From Ktedonosporobacter rubrisoli (GTDB taxonomy: Bacteria; Chloroflexota; Ktedonobacteria; Ktedonobacterales; Ktedonobacteraceae), in assembly GCF_004208415.1 (NCBI RefSeq), contig NZ_CP035758.1, forward strand, positions 8,184,001-8,248,000: a stretch of DNA of 64,000 nucleotides, written 5' to 3'. Each line of letters opens with the position of its first letter. Position 1 is the first letter of the stretch. The notes beneath the pieces are model-generated. The model was not told the DNA's origin, did not search any database, and saw only the letters and a list, made by a program, of their open reading frames with translations. The position numbers and the translations under genes were made by a program. Of this stretch, positions 62,236 to 64,000 are shown one piece after another.

Positions 62236-62898
62236 GATTCCTCGCTGCCGACAGATGTAAAGCCGGGGTGCAAGCTTGCTAACTCCGGGCCGCGTTGCAC
62301 GCTACAAGCCATTTCGCCTGGCTGGTCTTCCCAGAGGGGCGCGCATATACTTGCACTTGACATAACTGATGGAAGTCTCCACGTGACGAGAAGTATACAG
62401 GAAATGAGAGGGAAAAGGCAAACCCCGTGCAAAGCTATACAGTTTGTCCAGAACGTCCTATCCAATTTGCACGCGCATATTGACACATGCTATATTACGT
62501 CCTGGGTCGATTTTGTGAAGAATGGAACAATAGAAGTATAGGAACAAACTCTGGCGACGACTATCCCTTGAAGAAGGGAAGTTAAAATTTGTTCGCAGCT
62601 ATATTTTATGAAACAAAATGTTTGTTGTGTCGTAGTGCATTCAGGGGGTGCATCGCGTCGTGATTGCCCCAGGGCTTTGCGGTTCGTAAAAAGGGCTTGT
62701 TAAGGGGGCGCCGCGATCGAGCGGATTTGAGCCCTTAACTCGGGGCTTGGAGGCGACGTCGCGAGCTAACGAATTGTGCCCCAATTTCTCCTCCCTCTGC
62801 TGCAGGCGGATGGCAGAATGACAAAAAGGGAAGGCCCTGGTGTTTGCCCTTCGATGTCTGGTGTTTCTTAGAAGAGTAACTGAATAGGAGCGATATAC
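62236..62898 (+). repeat. Intergenic region with dispersed repeat copy
   Basis: The repeat occupies about 62690-62815: CTTGTTAAGGGGGCGCCGCG, CCCTTAACTCGGGGCTTGG, then GTGCCCCAATTTCTCCTCCC. The hairpin halves are 62699-62706 and 62732-62739. Elsewhere the 663-bp gap is AT-rich promoter sequence for the divergent genes; no coding region is visible. Confidence 0.7.
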
Positions 62899-63870
62899 AT
62901 GACTTTTGCCAAAAAACTACTTACCACTAGTATCGTTGCGGGCGGGGTGTTGGGAGCGCTGACGGTATTCAATAAGATGACTGCCTCCATGGCCGGCGAG
63001 CTGGATACTGTGCTGACCGGCGAGGAGCGCCGCTATCCCTGGAAAGATGGCGACATGTTCTACGAGGTGAAGGGTTCGCGCGAGGCGAAACCGCTCTTGT
63101 TAATCCATAGCTTTGGTCCTGGAGCCTCTTCTTACGAGTGGCGCAAGAATATAGATGCGCTGGCGGAACAGTTCCGCGTCTATGCCATTGATCTGCTGGG
63201 CTTTGGCCTCTCTGATCGTCCCTCGATTGATTACACTACCGAGACCTATACTGATTTAATTAACGATTTCATTAAAGAAGTTATCGGCAAGCCTACAATC
63301 GTTGTGGCCCATGGCCTCACCTGCGCTTATGTGATCGCAAATGCCTATCGCCGTCCCCAGTTATTTGAGCGCCTGGTGCTGGTCTCGCCACCTCCTACGA
63401 TGCTACAAGAGTCCTATCCTGGCCCTGTCGATAGCGCCTGGAAGTTTGTGCTGCGCCTGCCCGTCATTGGCGAATTTGCCTACAATCTGCTCAATTCGCG
63501 CCAGTCTATTCGCAACTACTACGATCAGCAGGGCTACCACAATCCAGGCCTGATCTCCGACGATCTTGTTGAATATGTCTTCACCAGCGCGCACCAGGAG
63601 AACTCGCGCTATCCCATTGCATCTTTCCTTAGCAACAACCTGGCCCTTGATGTGCATGAGCCCCTGGCTCGCCTGCAGATGCCCATTCTGGCCCTCTGGG
63701 GTCGGGAAGGTATGCTGACGCCTTCGGAGGCGAGTGCGGCCTTCAAGCGGGTTAATCCGCGCGTCGAGGTGCGCATTATCGATAAGGGCAGCTTCCATGT
63801 TCAGGAAGAGCAGGCCGCCAACTTTAACTCGGCAGTGCGCGAGTTCGCCGCAGCTACCGTGACGAAGTAG
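62899..63870 (+). CDS. Alpha/beta-hydrolase-fold protein lacking the serine nucleophile
   Basis: A 323-residue protein with a hydrophobic N-terminal segment (LLTTSIVAGGVLGALTVFN) that may anchor it. The fold is clear: LLLIHSFGPGASSYEWR (oxyanion loop), VYAIDLLGFGLSDRP, and MPILALWGREGMLTPSEA. The nucleophile elbow reads VVAHGLTCAYV, with Gly139 where Ser, Cys or Asp should stand. A late His is present in GSFHVQEEQA. It may be non-catalytic or use another mechanism. A 13-bp hairpin (63907-63941) follows the stop. Confidence 0.85.
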   Translation: MTFAKKLLTTSIVAGGVLGALTVFNKMTASMAGELDTVLTGEERRYPWKDGDMFYEVKGSREAKPLLLIHSFGPGASSYEWRKNIDALAEQFRVYAIDLLGFGLSDRPSIDYTTETYTDLINDFIKEVIGKPTIVVAHGLTCAYVIANAYRRPQLFERLVLVSPPPTMLQESYPGPVDSAWKFVLRLPVIGEFAYNLLNSRQSIRNYYDQQGYHNPGLISDDLVEYVFTSAHQENSRYPIASFLSNNLALDVHEPLARLQMPILALWGREGMLTPSEASAAFKRVNPRVEVRIIDKGSFHVQEEQAANFNSAVREFAAATVTK

Positions 63871-63906
63871 GCTGTTCCGCGCCTTAGAGCTCAGAAGCTT
63901 AGCTAA

Positions 63907-63941
63907 AATGTTCGGGCAAGCCAGCCCTTTGCCCGAACATT
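63907..63941 (+). terminator. Hairpin after the hydrolase-like gene
   Basis: AATGTTCGGGCAA (63907-63919) and TTGCCCGAACATT (63929-63941) form a perfect 13-bp stem 37 bp past the stop. The T-run is missing, so it may be a bidirectional or Rho-assisted terminator. Confidence 0.7.
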
Positions 63942-64000
63942 CCTGTGTGCTCTACTGCGGCTCTTTGTGCGGATGGCGTGAACTATTTGAGCCGACCCAG

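Overview
The window looks like a piece of a chromosome from a Ktedonobacteria-type Chloroflexota. This is inferred from gene content, not from an rRNA. It carries a large LuxR/MalT-like ATPase regulator with the N-terminal domain typical of that class, free-standing helical-repeat proteins, a small HTH protein family I associate with Ktedonobacteria, a Ser/Thr kinase, several F420/MerR/ArsR/TetR/MarR regulators, and mid-range GC with AT-rich intergenic stretches. Housekeeping markers (dnaN, recF, rplU, rpmA, purH) show it is chromosomal. I saw no rRNA, tRNA or CRISPR array.

Layout. 1-2.1 kb: a HerA-type ATPase (cut by the window edge) with a small HAS-barrel-like partner, beside the scar of a serine recombinase. 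2.8-9.3 kb: aminoglycoside-type kinase, ArsR regulator, single-domain response regulator, class V aminotransferase, GNAT, Mn-type superoxide dismutase, TetR. 9.5-12 kb: helical-repeat protein and a decayed transposase, then a palindromic pair of DnaA boxes. 12.1-15 kb: MerR/GyrI-like regulator behind a 20-bp-spacer promoter, an F420-type oxidoreductase and an NmrA-like reductase. 15.1-19.2 kb: a cobalamin riboswitch with its terminator in front of a broken metE, then a short LeuA, a 73-codon tail of methylcitrate synthase and prpD.

19.3-21.6 kb: a MarR-protoglobin-glutamine amidotransferase operon behind a dyad-rich promoter. 21.6-26.5 kb: Lrp regulator, two small proteins, an HTH-less helical-repeat protein, and an overlapping radical SAM-CYTH pair divergent from a SorC regulator. 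28.1-29.4 kb: three tightly spaced genes of unknown function, the first frameshifted. 29.5-34.2 kb: methyltransferase, a kinase lacking the catalytic Asp, two SRPBCC proteins and an ArsR. 34.5-37.9 kb: a sugar-type ABC importer without its ATPase. 38.8-43.8 kb: DUF4129-like membrane protein, metallophosphoesterase, recF, dnaN. 44.4-49 kb: MerR-B12 protein, rplU-rpmA, DJ-1/PfpI protein, LysR. 49.2-54.2 kb: a LuxR/LAL regulator broken by one frameshift and one TAG, and a 14-helix drug exporter. 54.3-64 kb: M3 peptidase, an anchored protein with a 187-residue Asn/Asp/Gln/Lys tail, purH, a small membrane protein, psuG and an alpha/beta-hydrolase-fold protein.

Main themes: much local gene decay (metE, prpC, transposase, LuxR, recombinase, a small HTH gene); proteins that keep a fold but lack a key catalytic or ligand residue (kinase, B12 sensor, hydrolase); and a dispersed intergenic repeat family with a GTTAAGGG/CCCTTAAC hairpin at 58.3-58.6, 61.2 and 62.7 kb. 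The best candidates for undescribed systems are the MarR(Cys4)-protoglobin-amidotransferase operon, the radical SAM-CYTH-SorC cluster and the three-gene unknown operon at 28-29 kb.
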